From NCBI GenBank assembly GCA_035079385.1, contig JAVHKY010000054.1, positions 558,001 through 622,000 on the forward strand: a stretch of 64,000 nt of DNA, given 5' to 3'. Source of the DNA: Aspidiotus rigidus. Lineage: Eukaryota > Arthropoda > Insecta > Hemiptera > Diaspididae. The notes under the pieces are model-generated. The model saw nothing but the letters and a program-made list of their open reading frames with translations. It ran no database searches and was not told where the DNA came from. The translations under genes were made by a program, and so were the position numbers. Positions 34,787 to 45,924 of this stretch are shown here, in pieces; position 1 is the stretch's first letter; each line of letters starts with the position of its first letter.

Positions 34787-35413
34787 TCAACCTAATTTCA
34801 CGTCAGAATGATATGTCATACCTGTTATGATTGCTCGCGGACAACATAGATTATCGGTATTTTTAATCTGTACAATACATCTTTTTGTATGCTTATCTTT
34901 GCTTAAATTAATAATTCTTCGAGCACCTGACGATCCTTTAGGCATAGAAATAAATTGAAAATGAAAAATACAGTCGAGTAGGTCGACTGCTTCATCAGAT
35001 TCCAAGATCTGGCAAAGTTTTTCACTTAATTCTATAAGAATGTCGTCAGATGAACTCAGAACTCCGGTGCTGATATATCCACGAGTAAATTTAGAATTTT
35101 GTACACTTACGTTCAGTTTATCTCCGTTTTCAAAATTAACGGACTTCTTTGCAAAAGCAAATAATTCATTCATACACGCTCTAACAATATTACCCTCCTT
35201 AATTCTAGGCATCTTTTTCTTTAAAGTCATTTTAAAACGTTTTTCAGTAACCCCAAATTTTGTTCTGTAACTAGTTCCAGGTATCTCTATAATATTTATA
35301 AAACTAAGACCACCACCACCATAGTAAGTTTTGTTGTCGCTGTCTGTATCGTCGTCAGAGCTTGAGGAGTCGTCACTTGAGGGCGTCATCAGAGTCGGAC
35401 AAATATAAATCAT
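34787..35413 (-). CDS. N-terminal region of the polymerase gene, separated by an in-frame TGA
   Basis: 208 codons. It starts with an acidic Ser/Asp tract (PSSDDSSSSDDDTDSDN), followed by a folded-looking region. Its end has NTDNLCCPRAIITGMTYH, which in Polinton polymerases is continuous with the following region. The stop TGA at 34787-34789 lies two codons before the next open frame, in the same frame. The Cys in NLCCPRAI and the His in NHYDLISS downstream recall an OTU-type protease layout that I believe has been noted in Polinton polymerases, but this is uncertain. It overlaps the end of the hypothetical gene 35373-36248 by 41 bp in another frame. Confidence 0.75.
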   Translation of the reverse strand: MIYICPTLMTPSSDDSSSSDDDTDSDNKTYYGGGGLSFINIIEIPGTSYRTKFGVTEKRFKMTLKKKMPRIKEGNIVRACMNELFAFAKKSVNFENGDKLNVSVQNSKFTRGYISTGVLSSSDDILIELSEKLCQILESDEAVDLLDCIFHFQFISMPKGSSGARRIINLSKDKHTKRCIVQIKNTDNLCCPRAIITGMTYHSDVKLG

Positions 35414-36248
35414 TATTCAATAATTCTTCTTCGGTACAAGGTGGAAGAACACCCAACAATTCATATAAAAATGCGTCCATTTCTACTTCTACAGTCCCGC
35501 AATCAATGAAACCGTCTTCATGCTGAGGGGTGGGAGGAGTAATAATAATTTGAGGGACATTAACACTTGGTAAATGAGGACCGTGTCTGGGCTTAACATA
35601 ACGATCTAAAGGAAGAGGACGAGTAGGTTTTCTTTGACAATACGCGTCCCATTCTTCACTTTTTGACACATCGTATGTCATTAATTTTTCAAAATTATTT
35701 TCAACGGGTTTCGGAGGAGAAGAAATCGCGATCGTTTTACAACATTTTACATTTGTCACCCAAACCGGAACTGGTCTAGGCTTCTGTGCCTTAGTAAAAA
35801 GTTCCGCTTTAAATGGAAAAATTGACGCGAGTCTAAAGTTATTCGAGATCGAAGAAATATAATTTCTTAACCATACGGGGATTTGTCTCGGTTTTCGCGT
35901 CTTTGTAAATAAATCAGCCTTAAACGGGAAAATAGCATCAAGTTTGTTAACATCTGACTTACATTGTCCTGTTTTTGATGGAAAAGATACAATAACCTTA
36001 CGTTGTTTCGGCTTTGTTGTAGGCTTTTCTTCTTCTTTATTTGGAACATCTAACGGTATGGAAACAGGAATGCTGACTTCTTCTTCAGCTGTATCAAACA
36101 ATTCCTCATATGTTGGTAAGTCCTTGCTTGGTTCTGGTACCTGAAACTCAGAAAGAACATTTTTTTCCAACGGTATGGAAACGTGAATAGGAGAAGGAGG
36201 GAATTCATGTACAGGAAGATTAAAAATAACATCAAAATCGTTTTCCAA
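35373..36248 (-). CDS. Hypothetical Polinton protein with internal IFPFKA repeat
   Basis: 291 residues, ATG to stop, no break. A motif is duplicated at about residues 105-125 and 142-162: IFPFKADLFTK...KPRQIPVW and IFPFKAELFTK...KPRPVPVW, about 37 residues apart. The first third is Pro- and Glu-rich and has PTYEEL near residue 46. The C-terminal quarter is acidic. No catalytic motif was recognised. Its position directly upstream of the polymerase, with a 41-bp overlap, suggests a role in the same transcription unit, for example a minor virion or DNA-associated protein; that is inference. Confidence 0.6.
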   Translation of the reverse strand: MENDFDVIFNLPVHEFPPSPIHVSIPLEKNVLSEFQVPEPSKDLPTYEELFDTAEEEVSIPVSIPLDVPNKEEEKPTTKPKQRKVIVSFPSKTGQCKSDVNKLDAIFPFKADLFTKTRKPRQIPVWLRNYISSISNNFRLASIFPFKAELFTKAQKPRPVPVWVTNVKCCKTIAISSPPKPVENNFEKLMTYDVSKSEEWDAYCQRKPTRPLPLDRYVKPRHGPHLPSVNVPQIIITPPTPQHEDGFIDCGTVEVEMDAFLYELLGVLPPCTEEELLNNDLYLSDSDDALK

Positions 36249-36420
36249 CGGTGTGGAATTAATAATACTCGCGTCTGGCGGCTAGGCCTGCAGCGCCTGG
36301 CAGCCTCGCGCTTCGCGCGAGCTGACTCGCGCTACGCGCTCGTGGTGACGGGCTCGCGCTTCGCGCTCGTCAATTCGTGGTGACACACTCGTGCTTTGTG
36401 CTTGCTGATTTGGGGTGACA
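36249..36420. repeat. GC-rich, palindrome-rich segment at the Polinton flank
   Basis: Words of the form CTCGCG(C/T)T(T/A)CGCGC recur (around 36307, 36327, 36353), forming short overlapping dyads in otherwise AT-rich DNA. It may be part of an element end or a decayed tandem repeat. Confidence 0.5.
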
Positions 36421-36557
36421 GACTATCACTTGCTGTGAGATACCTACACGACAAAGCGGATTTTCACTCCCACTTCCATCAGTACTAAAGTACACACACA
36501 CAGTTCAGAACCAAGCCAGGCGCTAACATTTATAGTTCTATCCTACACCTACATCTG

Positions 36558-36890
36558 TCAACAGCAAGACTTGGGTTTCTGTCCAGTAACAATAATAATA
36601 TTATTCATCAGAAATTCTCTAAAGCCCCACCAAATCTCATTACCGCCATATCTTGATACCAATGAAATTTTCCTCATTAGATATTTACCAATATTTAATA
36701 ATTTGATTGATGAATCGAATAGAGCAGCTATTATTTCAAGCGGTTCTATATTCATAATTCTATTTATGCAATCGATCAATAACACATTTGAACTACTCGC
36801 TATTTTTAAACTCTTTCTCCGGTTAATGAGTAATGATCCACAGCTCGACCCGCTAATTGTCAGTCTTTTCATCTGGTCGACTTCACTCAC
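36558..36890 (-). CDS. Unrecognised 110-codon ORF
   Basis: ATG to stop, with a globular-looking composition (LLIDCINRIMNIEPLEIIAA, NEIWWGFREFLMNN). The opposite strand is also open across the same stretch (134 codons), which lowers confidence. No splice signals decide between them and no function is proposed. Confidence 0.25.
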   Translation of the reverse strand: MSEVDQMKRLTISGSSCGSLLINRRKSLKIASSSNVLLIDCINRIMNIEPLEIIAALFDSSIKLLNIGKYLMRKISLVSRYGGNEIWWGFREFLMNNIIIVTGQKPKSCC

Positions 36891-36975
36891 AAGGGAAAAC
36901 AGAAAACCAGGGTGTTTATTTCGTTCCAGTATTGGTATTCTCGGGAAATCTAGAGTTCAACTTTTTGCTACCTAA

Positions 36976-38413
36976 TTCTACTTCGTTCCACATTTCATAA
37001 TTCACAAAAAGCCGAAGATAAAATATCTACGTCTTCCAATATTATTGAATAAATTTTCAGTTGCGTTTTGTTATTACCTACTTCTGAAATATTATAAATC
37101 TCATTGTTTCTTAATTCAGTTCTCTTTCGATTTCAAACAGTATTGCACTGAAACAGCAGAGTGATAATACAAGTCCGCATATCTGCGATCATTAATATTT
37201 TCATCCAATTTCACTTAGGTAGGTATAAAAAAAATCAGGAAGCCATCAGCTGATGTTCATTTTGTGTAAGATTCTCAGAGATCTTTTGTTCAATTTTTTG
37301 CCATCTAATTCTATACTTTGTCCCAAATTTCATGAAGAAGATGTGATCATTGATCAAGAATCAATATTATCCATGAAAATATCTACTTATACATTATTGC
37401 AACATTTGAAAATTTTTTAATTTTTGTTTTTTGCTTGTGAAAGAAATCTGATTGTTTCTATTTCATTTCAAAAAATAATTAACGTTGATCGACGATCACG
37501 AACGTAAACCAGAAAATGGCTTTTGTCGTATTCAATATCTTTAACTTTAAGTAAAGAAATCATTCGCCATAGACCCTTTTCTCCGAAACGTAACCATCTA
37601 ACAGATGTCTATTGTTTTTGAAATGGTAATCAACGCAAAATACGTATTATCAGTGATATATGCGAAAAGGGTACTTTCAATAAAAACAAAAGGAAGCCAA
37701 AAAGAGACCACCTGACGTGTATGACTGAGTATGAACTTTTTAGCGTGGAATCATCCAGTGCGGATTACAAACAAATAACAACAAAACACGAAAACGTGCA
37801 TTATAACTTATAAAATAATAATATATATAAATCATAACTTATATAAGAAGGTATAAGAAGGTATTAATAATATAGATGGACAACTTCGGCTACCAAGTAA
37901 GTTTTACACAATCTGCTTTTCATGGAAAAAGAAAGAGATTTTTTCTAACTTATTTGCCGATACAGATACGAATACCCCTTTTAGGAAGAAAGAGAAATAT
38001 ACACGTGCGTCGATTAATTTTGTTCTCAATATTCATCTCTCAAAATAAAATGGTTACCTACGTATCATATCTCGTTCTTGAGCGTTTCTACTCTTAATTC
38101 TTATTGAGAAGAAATTCTCTCTTCTGATCTCTAACTCTTGTGTTTTCTTACAAAGGAATCGTTCTTTTCAAAGTAATTGTTACTTTTGCTACGTCTGTTT
38201 TACCTCTCTTATCATGAGCTTCAATCGATTGAAAAAACTTAGCTAGAACAAATCAATTTTCTGTAGGTATGTCTGGAATCTAGTTGATGAATTGAATGCA
38301 CAAAAATCTCCCTTTTCTTTCAACCGATTCAAATCTCTTTCTTGATAAGTTTCCAATGAATTCATCTAGATTTTTCAGAATACTGCCTAAACATTACATT
38401 GTGATTTTTTCAG
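36976..38413. other. Intergenic, with a diverged local duplication
   Basis: The stretch near 36960-37150 and that near 37290-37480 share a diverged order of words (TTTTTGC(T/C)A, CTAATTCTA, AAAATATCTAC, TCTGAAA/ATTGTTTC), consistent with an old tandem duplication of about 330 bp. No supported gene. Confidence 0.4.
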
Positions 38414-39288
38414 TACGCAATATTCATCAACAATATCCATCGTGGCCGTGGTGGCGCGGCCCCTGCAGTCCATCACATCCGGTATACTATGAGTAAGTGC
38501 CTGCAGTGATACTCGATATTCTAGTGTAGTTTTAATTAAATAAATAAAAATATTATAATACATGGAATAAGAATGGCAACTTTTATTTTATTTTTCTAAT
38601 AGGTAACTCTAATAATTCTAATCTCTATCTCTATTTCAGACTTGAACGACCAAAATAAAATTAAAAAGCTGTGTCCGGCAGTGGAGATCACAAAGGAGGC
38701 TGAAGCTGATGTTTTGAAACTGTCGTTCAAAACCCATGTAAGTAAATTTGTAAATTGTATTTTATCGATATTGTAAAATACTTCCGTTCAATAAGTACAT
38801 TTCAAAAAATCAAGAACTCGGCTTTATGAATTTAATCATTCAACACCGATACCAGAGAGAACACAACACGAATGCTGAAATTTACTTTTTCATTACTGAA
38901 AATTCATTTATACCTCTCCCAACCCGAGTTTTTATTTTTTTTGAATGAATTCTAAATGAAATACCTAATAAAATTTCTTTGAATTTTGATAGAGAGCTGC
39001 CGATAATGCTTATCATCTGCTCAAGAAGGAGGGCATTCATCTAAAAAGGGTGAGTATCTATTATTATTATTACCTATTATATTACCTAAAATAATCATTA
39101 CGAAACCTTTTACCAACCTTTTTACGGGTACCTATTTCAATGATGATGATCATTTCTATTTTATTTAGCACCTACCGACCATACTTGTGGAAGAAGAACG
39201 TAACGAAGCTGAAATTCCTGAAATTCCTGGGAACGTGAAAGATAATAATGTCGTAGTTCCGACAGATAATAATGTCGTAAATAATTAA
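38414..39288 (+). CDS. C-terminal exons of an unrecognised host gene
   Basis: Four exons with matching phases: 38414-38492 (from acceptor TTTTTTCAG, ends phase 1), 38640-38737 (phase 1 to 0, begins LNDQNK), 38993-39049 (57 bp, RAADNAYHLLKKEGIHLKR) and 39169-39288 (starts HLPTILVEEERNEAEIPEIP, ends TAA). Donors are GTAAGT, GTAAGT and GTGAGT. A polyadenylation-like AATAAA lies about 20 bp after the stop. The last exon contains a short repeat DNNVV. The part seen encodes about 118 residues; upstream exons were not identified. Two of the exons exist as a dead copy at 17166-17569. Function unknown. Confidence 0.65.
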
Positions 39289-39309
39289 GAATGTGAATAA
39301 GCCTGATAA

Positions 39310-41205
39310 AATAAAAATTTCAAAAATTAACTCCTGACTTTTTTTTCTTGTCAGGCCCCGGATTATCTCCTTGTTTTTTTCTTCTGGTTTCTCATTGTCT
39401 TACGCGGCACTTCATCTTCCATTCAAAAAAAACGTACTACTTACCTATAATCCTTTTCTTCCTTTTTTTTTCTTGATGAAAAATTGTTAGAATTTTTGTA
39501 AAATATGACAGTGTATAAGTATATAGGATTCTTTGTTCTTTTTGAATCATAATGATCATTCCAAGAAATTGAATAGCACCCAATATTGGAGAGAACAGGT
39601 GCTGAAAAGAAGGTCTCATTGGCGGGTTCTAAAGGACCTGTTTGAGTAAACGCGTCGTTTGAAAAACTAATACAGTGTATGCTGTACGGTAGTGTACGTT
39701 TCTTCCCCTTTTTATTTCTGTAGACCACAATTTTACCGAATGACTTGAAAGATGTATGTGCTCGTTTTTCGCTCTGTAACGATCTGGAAAATGAGATCTT
39801 AGACTCGTAAATGTACGTGCGTGTACATGTAGGCACCAGATCAACCTGTGTGTAATTCCGCGACATACGTCAAGATTATATCATGGACGTATGCTTTATT
39901 ATATAGGATGTCATTCATCGAGTTTTAAAGAGAACGAATTTTGTTATCTTCAAACTGACTTCAATATCGAATTCTTCATCGAAAATAGTTCCTGAAATTC
40001 ATCATTTATTTTAAACGAAAGAAGACATTATGACACCTTTATCGTGATCCAAAATGCTGAAATTTTCGTGACATACGTTATTTATTTTTTGAACGGCAGA
40101 TACATGTCAGATGATAACCTTAAGAGCCAGTTTTACCAACTACAGTAAAATCGACGGTAATTGACGATTAATAAACGACGATATAAAAGTCGTCGATTAG
40201 TTGAACTTTCATCAGTTTCACAAAAATCGGCTTCTAAACGTAGATTAATAATAGATATAAAACTGGGATAGTTAATAAATCGTCGATTAATTTTACTTTA
40301 CTGGCCATTATTGGCCATGAACTGAGATTTCTGATTTTGATAAAACCTTTTTCGGTCGTTTTTTTCTGTATCCAAGTTTTATTATTTTCAAACAAAGTTA
40401 CCTATTAGTTTTTCTTGAATGAAAATTTCCAATTTTATTAGATTAGTAAGTAGACTATAACTTACATGAAATCATCTTATCGATAAAGTAATCAAGTAGG
40501 TAATGAACTTTAAAACCGTATGTAAGACAAGTTGTCAATGCGGTAGAAGGTATAGGTAGGTAGCTTAAAACACACAATAAAGTTTAGCAAGTGTAGAAAA
40601 ATGTTGGTTATATCCTGCTTCAAAACTGACTCAAGCATAATTGCTTCTTCCAAAGGCCGCTGATAAATAATTCTTCTTAGATGAGCTCTGAAAGAAAAGA
40701 AGAAAAACAAATAAAAACTGAATACACAAACTGGTTGAATTAAATTTTTGATAAAAATGAACAGAATAATTTTGTCTGATTATTCATGACGTAAGTTGAG
40801 TTGATTTTTTCAAATGAATTTTCATTCGAATATTCTTCTTCTTCTTCTTATTATTATTATTGTTGAAATTATTTTCCCACCAACCACCCGCGACGTCTTA
40901 TGTCGTACTCGATATTAACTTTGTGTTTCTTCACATTTGAGATTGTTGCAGTCTTGAATATGAACCAAAATAAAGGCAGTGAAATGGCATTACAATTGCA
41001 ACAGTGAGTCATTTTTTCTTTTTTTTTTCCCGAATGACTATATCCACTACCAAAAATCATTTTTTTTCGTCGCGCCATAAAATAATGTTATCGTTTCCAA
41101 GATAACGTTTCATTTCAAAATTATAAGTTACTTTCAAAATCATATATCTATAGATATGACTGTATTTAATTATTTTTATCATTTCGAGTTTTGAACTCGA
41201 TCATT
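39310..41205. other. Intergenic
   Basis: Overlapping minus-strand ORFs at 39437-39866 exist in three frames at once and are not supported. Around 40140-40290 a short GTCGATTA/AATCGACG dyad cluster occurs. Nothing else recognised. Confidence 0.45.
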
Positions 41206-44110
41206 TCAATCAAATATTTCGTGAAATACAACATTTTTAGTGTAAACATCATCGTTGTTCATAATTTTACCTTGCTCTTCAGAGGGAAAAATTTTAATCT
41301 TGATATCTTGAAAGCTTCTAGCTCGTGACAAAGCAACGTACAGTTGACCATGACTGAAGACGGGAGATGGTAGAAAGATTCCAACTTTTTCTAAAGTTTG
41401 CCCTTGAGATTTATTTATCGTCATACTGAAAGCCAGCCGTATTGGAAATTGAATTCTCCTCATAGTGAATACCAGATCTTCGTTGTTAGAATCTAGTATT
41501 ATTCTCGGCAAAAAAGCCATTTGTCCGGAATTATTTCCAGTCAGAATTTTGGCTACAATTACATTATCTCTCATTTCTACCACCAGTAAGCGAGTACCAT
41601 TACACAAACCTTGACTCGCGTTCAAATTTCTCATGAGAATAACTATAGCTCCAATTTTAAGTCGTAATTTATGAAGCGGCATTCCTGAAGGTGCCAAGGA
41701 ATGTAAAAAATCGGTAGATACATCGGTGAACGTTTCGGCATCGTCGATCGGCACTAAAGTACGTTCGTTCGGCACCTTCTAATAAATCAAGTACTTCGTC
41801 ATTGAGTATAAATGTATCGGTATTTTTTGGCGTCAAGATAGCCTTATTTTGGTAATCTTTACTATTTTCAGGGCTCAACTTATCTCCGAATATTTCTGTT
41901 GCAAGATTACCTTTGCAGATACACTCGCTAGGAATTCTGACGAAAGAGTCTAATTGTTCGTTTCTCATCTCTTCAGTTGATACATGACAACCTCTACCAA
42001 CTTTCAATAACCATTCGGCGTAATCTCTGGCATCGTTATTTACTCTCATGTTGCGAGTCAGAGTGAATTCCTTCACCAAGTGCCAATGTCGACTATTTTT
42101 CACGGTTACCTCTAATATCATTGTTCGTGTTCCATGTTGAACGACTGGAAGACATTGCATCCAATCACCACCAAAAATTACTATTTTACCGCCAAACGGC
42201 AAATTATTCTTCATCAGTTCTTTTAGAAATGTATCTATAGCATCAAGTGCATAGTAGGGAGACATTGTTACTTCGTCCCAAAGTATAACGGAAGCATTTT
42301 TCAAACGCATCGCCATATCGCTATTTTTACCAAGGGAGCATGTTGAATCCCTTTTTAAAGGTACCGGCAGACGACCTACAGAGTGTACTGTTCGCCCTCC
42401 AACCAATAAGGAGGTTGAAAGGCCGGTCCATGCAGTAGGAATTACAATTTTATTTTCGGGTCGTAGCTTGTGCATTATTCCTCTGTAAATATATGTTTTG
42501 CCGGTACCAGCTGCGGCATTTATGAAAAATAAAGTTGGGCTGTTGGCATTCGGTTGATCAATCTGTTGATCAATAATTTTCATAAGTTCGTCGTATACCA
42601 TGCGTTGCTCATTATTGAAAGTGGCTACGATATTTTCAGCGCATTCATGTTCATAAGCTACATCGTAATTATCTTCTCGCCGCCAGTCACTCATTAGAAT
42701 GGATTTATCCAATTCTGGCAGAGAAAAGTCACTCAGCTTTTTACTATGTAGTGAGAGCAGTTCACTTACGTGGGCTAAACTTTTTTGTTCTGCTAGGGCT
42801 GATACTGTGGCCTCAGCGGTGTTGCGAGGATCTCCTCTGCAAAAATCTTCAGACAAATGTGAAAGATATTTTTTCCACAATTTAAGTGGCTCATTTGGGC
42901 AGCAAAACACGCAGATAGTAGCAAATAATTGTCGCAAGCACTTTGGCATCTGGAAAGTTGATGCCTCTGCCAATGCTCGGTCCCATTCTTTGTCATCAGC
43001 TAATAGGCCAAGAGCTGTGGCTGCTTCAACATACGTTGAGTATACCACGCCTTTTACAGTTCTAACGTCTTGGAAGCTAGTACAACCTCGCTGATGTAGT
43101 AAGAGAAGACGTAAATAATATCTTCCTCTTTCACGAACATTAGCGTTATACATTCGGGCAAGTACTTTCTCGCCTCCTTGTTGTCGTTCACGCCACGACC
43201 AAGGTGACGTTGTTTTATGAAACACGTAATGTTGAGGTATTTCGCGATACAAATACTGACGCGCGCGAGGCTCTCTTTTATTCAAATCAAACCATGCAAT
43301 CAATGTTGAAGGACGATTTTTCGCCCCTTGCAGTGCTTCATTTTCCATAGGTACCCGTTTTAAAAGATACCGTTTGCTGGTTCTCTTCGTGAACGGCTAG
43401 TCGATAGATAGTATGAGAACAGAAGTGCATTCTATATTGAAACTGACGGTACATTGCTTCAGGCGCGCTCAAATATCTTGTATTCTGATAGTTGGCTACT
43501 TCGTCGTGAACTATTGTACTGTTCTCAACTTCATCATTTTCAGGAATAATTCCTATTGTAGCGGAATCGTGACCTTTGTGCATATATTTGTACAGATATT
43601 TTATCGCAAATGAAGAAGCACAGAGCTCTACATTCAAATGCGCCTTGTATTTCAACAATAAATATTTATTGTAAGGTACAATCCATCTGTTGTCGACCAC
43701 ATGTCTACCAACTTTCATTTTACGGCCATCATTTCTGCGTCGGTATTTTGGAAAGCCATTCTCATTGAATGTACTCTCTTCGCAGAAATCTTTGGGATAA
43801 TTCTTTGAACATTTCCCATCGACCATACACTGAGAATGCATATTATAATGGGGTCCGCAAGGCCCATGAACCATCATTTTATTCACTATCTCATAGAGAA
43901 GCGGTTCTGTTTCCTTATCAGGTATTTCTGCACCAATTACTCGATCTAGATCTTTCACAGTACGTATTTTAGACTCACTGTCTAAATGAACACACATGTG
44001 TGAGTGAGGAAGGCCTCGTTTCTGTAATTCAATTACTCCAACATTGCCTATCACTTTACCAAATACTTTATTTTTTACTACCCGATCAGAAAAAATATGT
44101 TGAAATATGA
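41206..44110 (-). pseudogene. Helitron Rep-helicase (RepHel), truncated and frameshifted
   Basis: On the minus strand, from about 44110: KVFGKVIGNVGVIELQKRG and the HUH-type motif GLPHSHMCVHL, then the Rep region with NYPKDFCEE and AIKYLYKYMHKG, whose tyrosines match the catalytic pair. After a frameshift near 43345 comes the PIF1-like helicase (41669-43348) with Walker A NAAAGTGKTYIYRG, Walker B VILWDEVTM and VIFGGDWMQCLPV. After a second frameshift near 41770 come SLAPSGMPLHKLRLKIGAIV and the final FSMTINKSQGQTLEKVGIFL, YVALSRAR motifs (41206-41775). Rolling-circle transposition needs both halves in one protein, so two frameshifts plus loss of the N-terminus make this copy dead. Terminal TC/CTRR ends were not located. 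Confidence 0.92.
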
Positions 44111-45589
44111 CAACTCACAACGCAAGTCACGTTTTTCAACTAATGAGCCATATGTGTGACCGGTTGTGTGAAAATATTTTAGTGCACACCCTAAAAACGC
44201 CTTACCCTATGTCGCTTTCTTGTAGCCAATCAGGTACGCTGTGAAAATTACTGAAGAACCTCCCACTTGAACCTTGATTTACCATAGTTCGCCGCTAGAT
44301 AGCGACTGTGTCGTTGTATCTAAAAATTTGCTTGGTAGCATGGGTTGGGGTAGTACAGTCGAAATCTATGATTTTATTTTTCTGGAAGCCACTTTTCAGG
44401 TATTTGAGTATCAACTTCTTCCAGTTACGCATATGATGAAAAATACTTTAAAAGCTCTTGTATTATTCATAGGTGATGTATTCTCAGAGGGTCGTGAAAT
44501 TTCTTCTGAGAGACCAAAGTAATTCATGCACGAAATATAATTATGCTTTATCAATTGAAAATATTTGATAAGTTATAGCTTCAAATTCTTTTTCTTATTT
44601 CAATGAGAAGAAGGATAAGCCTTGATGGATATCTTGTTCCTAATTTTTTTCTCTGCTCTTCAAATACCCACATTCTTTTTATCCATTTAATGATGTTGTA
44701 TTTTTCAATTTCTTCTATCTGAAAATTGATTTATAGGCAACAAGAAACAAAGTAAAATTGGATAATCCTTGTGATACTGGATAGTTATATAATTTAATAA
44801 AAATAACTAAACAAAAAAAAAAAGTATTTTTATCAAAATGGAACAAGAAACAAATAATTAAGAATAACACTTGAAAGTAATGAAAATATTTTTTTATATC
44901 ATTTAAAATAAAAAGTATTTATCTAAGTAAGTACCTATAATGTTTCCAAATTGGCACATAAAGAAACCAACAATTGAATAAAAATATAACGCAGCTGGAC
45001 AGCGAGTCAAGTTCTGCGTTTCAAATTCATTTATAGGTACATAGGCTACAGAATATGTATCAAAATCAAGTATGTTTCCACAATATTTTTGATAGAACGA
45101 TAATTTTACGGAGTTGTTGACATCTAAGAATGACATAGGTAGGTACAGTCTGCTAATAACAATAATAGGTACTATCGGTAGGTAATAATAATAAAATTTA
45201 CATTTCTGATGTACATACGTTTTCACTGAAACACGGGTAGTACAAGATTATTTGAATTGCGTTTATAAAAAATCTCACTATTTTCTACGAGACCGAATAC
45301 GGTAGGTACCTAGGTATTCATTTTCTTAAGACGCATTTTGTGAAGAAAATCTATCGGTTTTTGGTTTTCCTTATCATTTTTCGCGACATTGGACCCGTTA
45401 CGTGCGTCACAGGAGGAATATTGTACTGAAATTTCAGCAGTTTTGCATCGCCTACATGAAACAGAACAAAAGAAGTTATAATTATTTGAGAATATTGATG
45501 GTCAAATACTCAAGAATCATATTTTTCCGTACTCAACGTACTTTCAAAGGTTACCTACTTTATTTGGAAGACCCATCTGTACGCTTGTA
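44111..45589. other. Intergenic
   Basis: An ORF at 44274-44522 (plus) and one at 44903-45226 (minus) have no splice, motif or composition support. Nothing else seen. Confidence 0.4.
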
Positions 45590-45860
45590 CAACCTCTTTC
45601 CATCTTCGTAGGCATTCATATAGCGATAGGATCTGTTTGTACTCATTCTGCGGAATTCGCTCTTCTTCAAATTCTAGCTGTATCTTTTCCACGGTTCTCA
45701 AATTCTTTATTTACCTATCCATCAATAAAGATCTAAAAGTTCCAATCACACATGAAGTGCAATTGTAAAGAAAAGAAATTAAGGAGCTATTTAAATGACT
45801 AACAACAATAAAGTAGGTACCATAATATTATACAAAATTTGACCAGAGCAATGAGAAAAG
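45590..45860 (-). pseudogene. Duplicated exon segment, copy 1 (related to 48310-48600)
   Basis: Read on the minus strand, about 45600-45700 is an open helical stretch (LRTVEKIQLEFEEERIPQNE then YKQILSLYECLRR). The same region, with its flanking non-coding DNA (CTTCAAATTCTAG, a TTAAGGA tract, an AGAGCAATGAGAA word), recurs at 48310-48600. The segment may be a stray exon of a DUF4806-like paralogue. Confidence 0.4.
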
Positions 45861-45924
45861 TTCTTAGTTACCCGAACATAATTGAGATATGAGTTTAAAA
45901 GTGCTAAAATGACACAACATCAAG

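Larger units (their letters stand above)
26212..36248 (-). mobile_element. Polinton/Maverick (adintovirus-like) element, decayed
   Basis: Five linked genes define it, all read on the minus strand: a hypothetical protein (35373-36248), protein-primed DNA polymerase B (31373-35413 with an internal stop), an FtsK/A32-like ATPase (30590-31267), a capsid-like protein (29283-30566) and a retroviral-type integrase (26448-27573, split). This gene set is diagnostic of Polintons. A cysteine protease and a recognisable penton protein were not found. Long terminal inverted repeats were not found at either side, so the boundaries given are those of the outermost genes. Breaks in integrase and polymerase argue that the copy is not autonomous. 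Confidence 0.9.

Noticed and set aside
31472..36383. Plus-strand ORFs across the polymerase and hypothetical gene
   Set aside because: Shadows of the minus-strand Polinton genes.
25621..36420. Terminal inverted repeats of the Polinton in the GC-rich patches at both flanks
   Set aside because: Compared by eye the two GC-rich patches are not inverse copies of each other.
39437..39866. Minus-strand ORFs of 60-141 codons
   Set aside because: Three frames are open at once over the same DNA, with no motif or splice support.
42699..43094. 131-codon plus ORF and similar ORFs over 43413-43972
   Set aside because: Antisense shadows of the Helitron RepHel.
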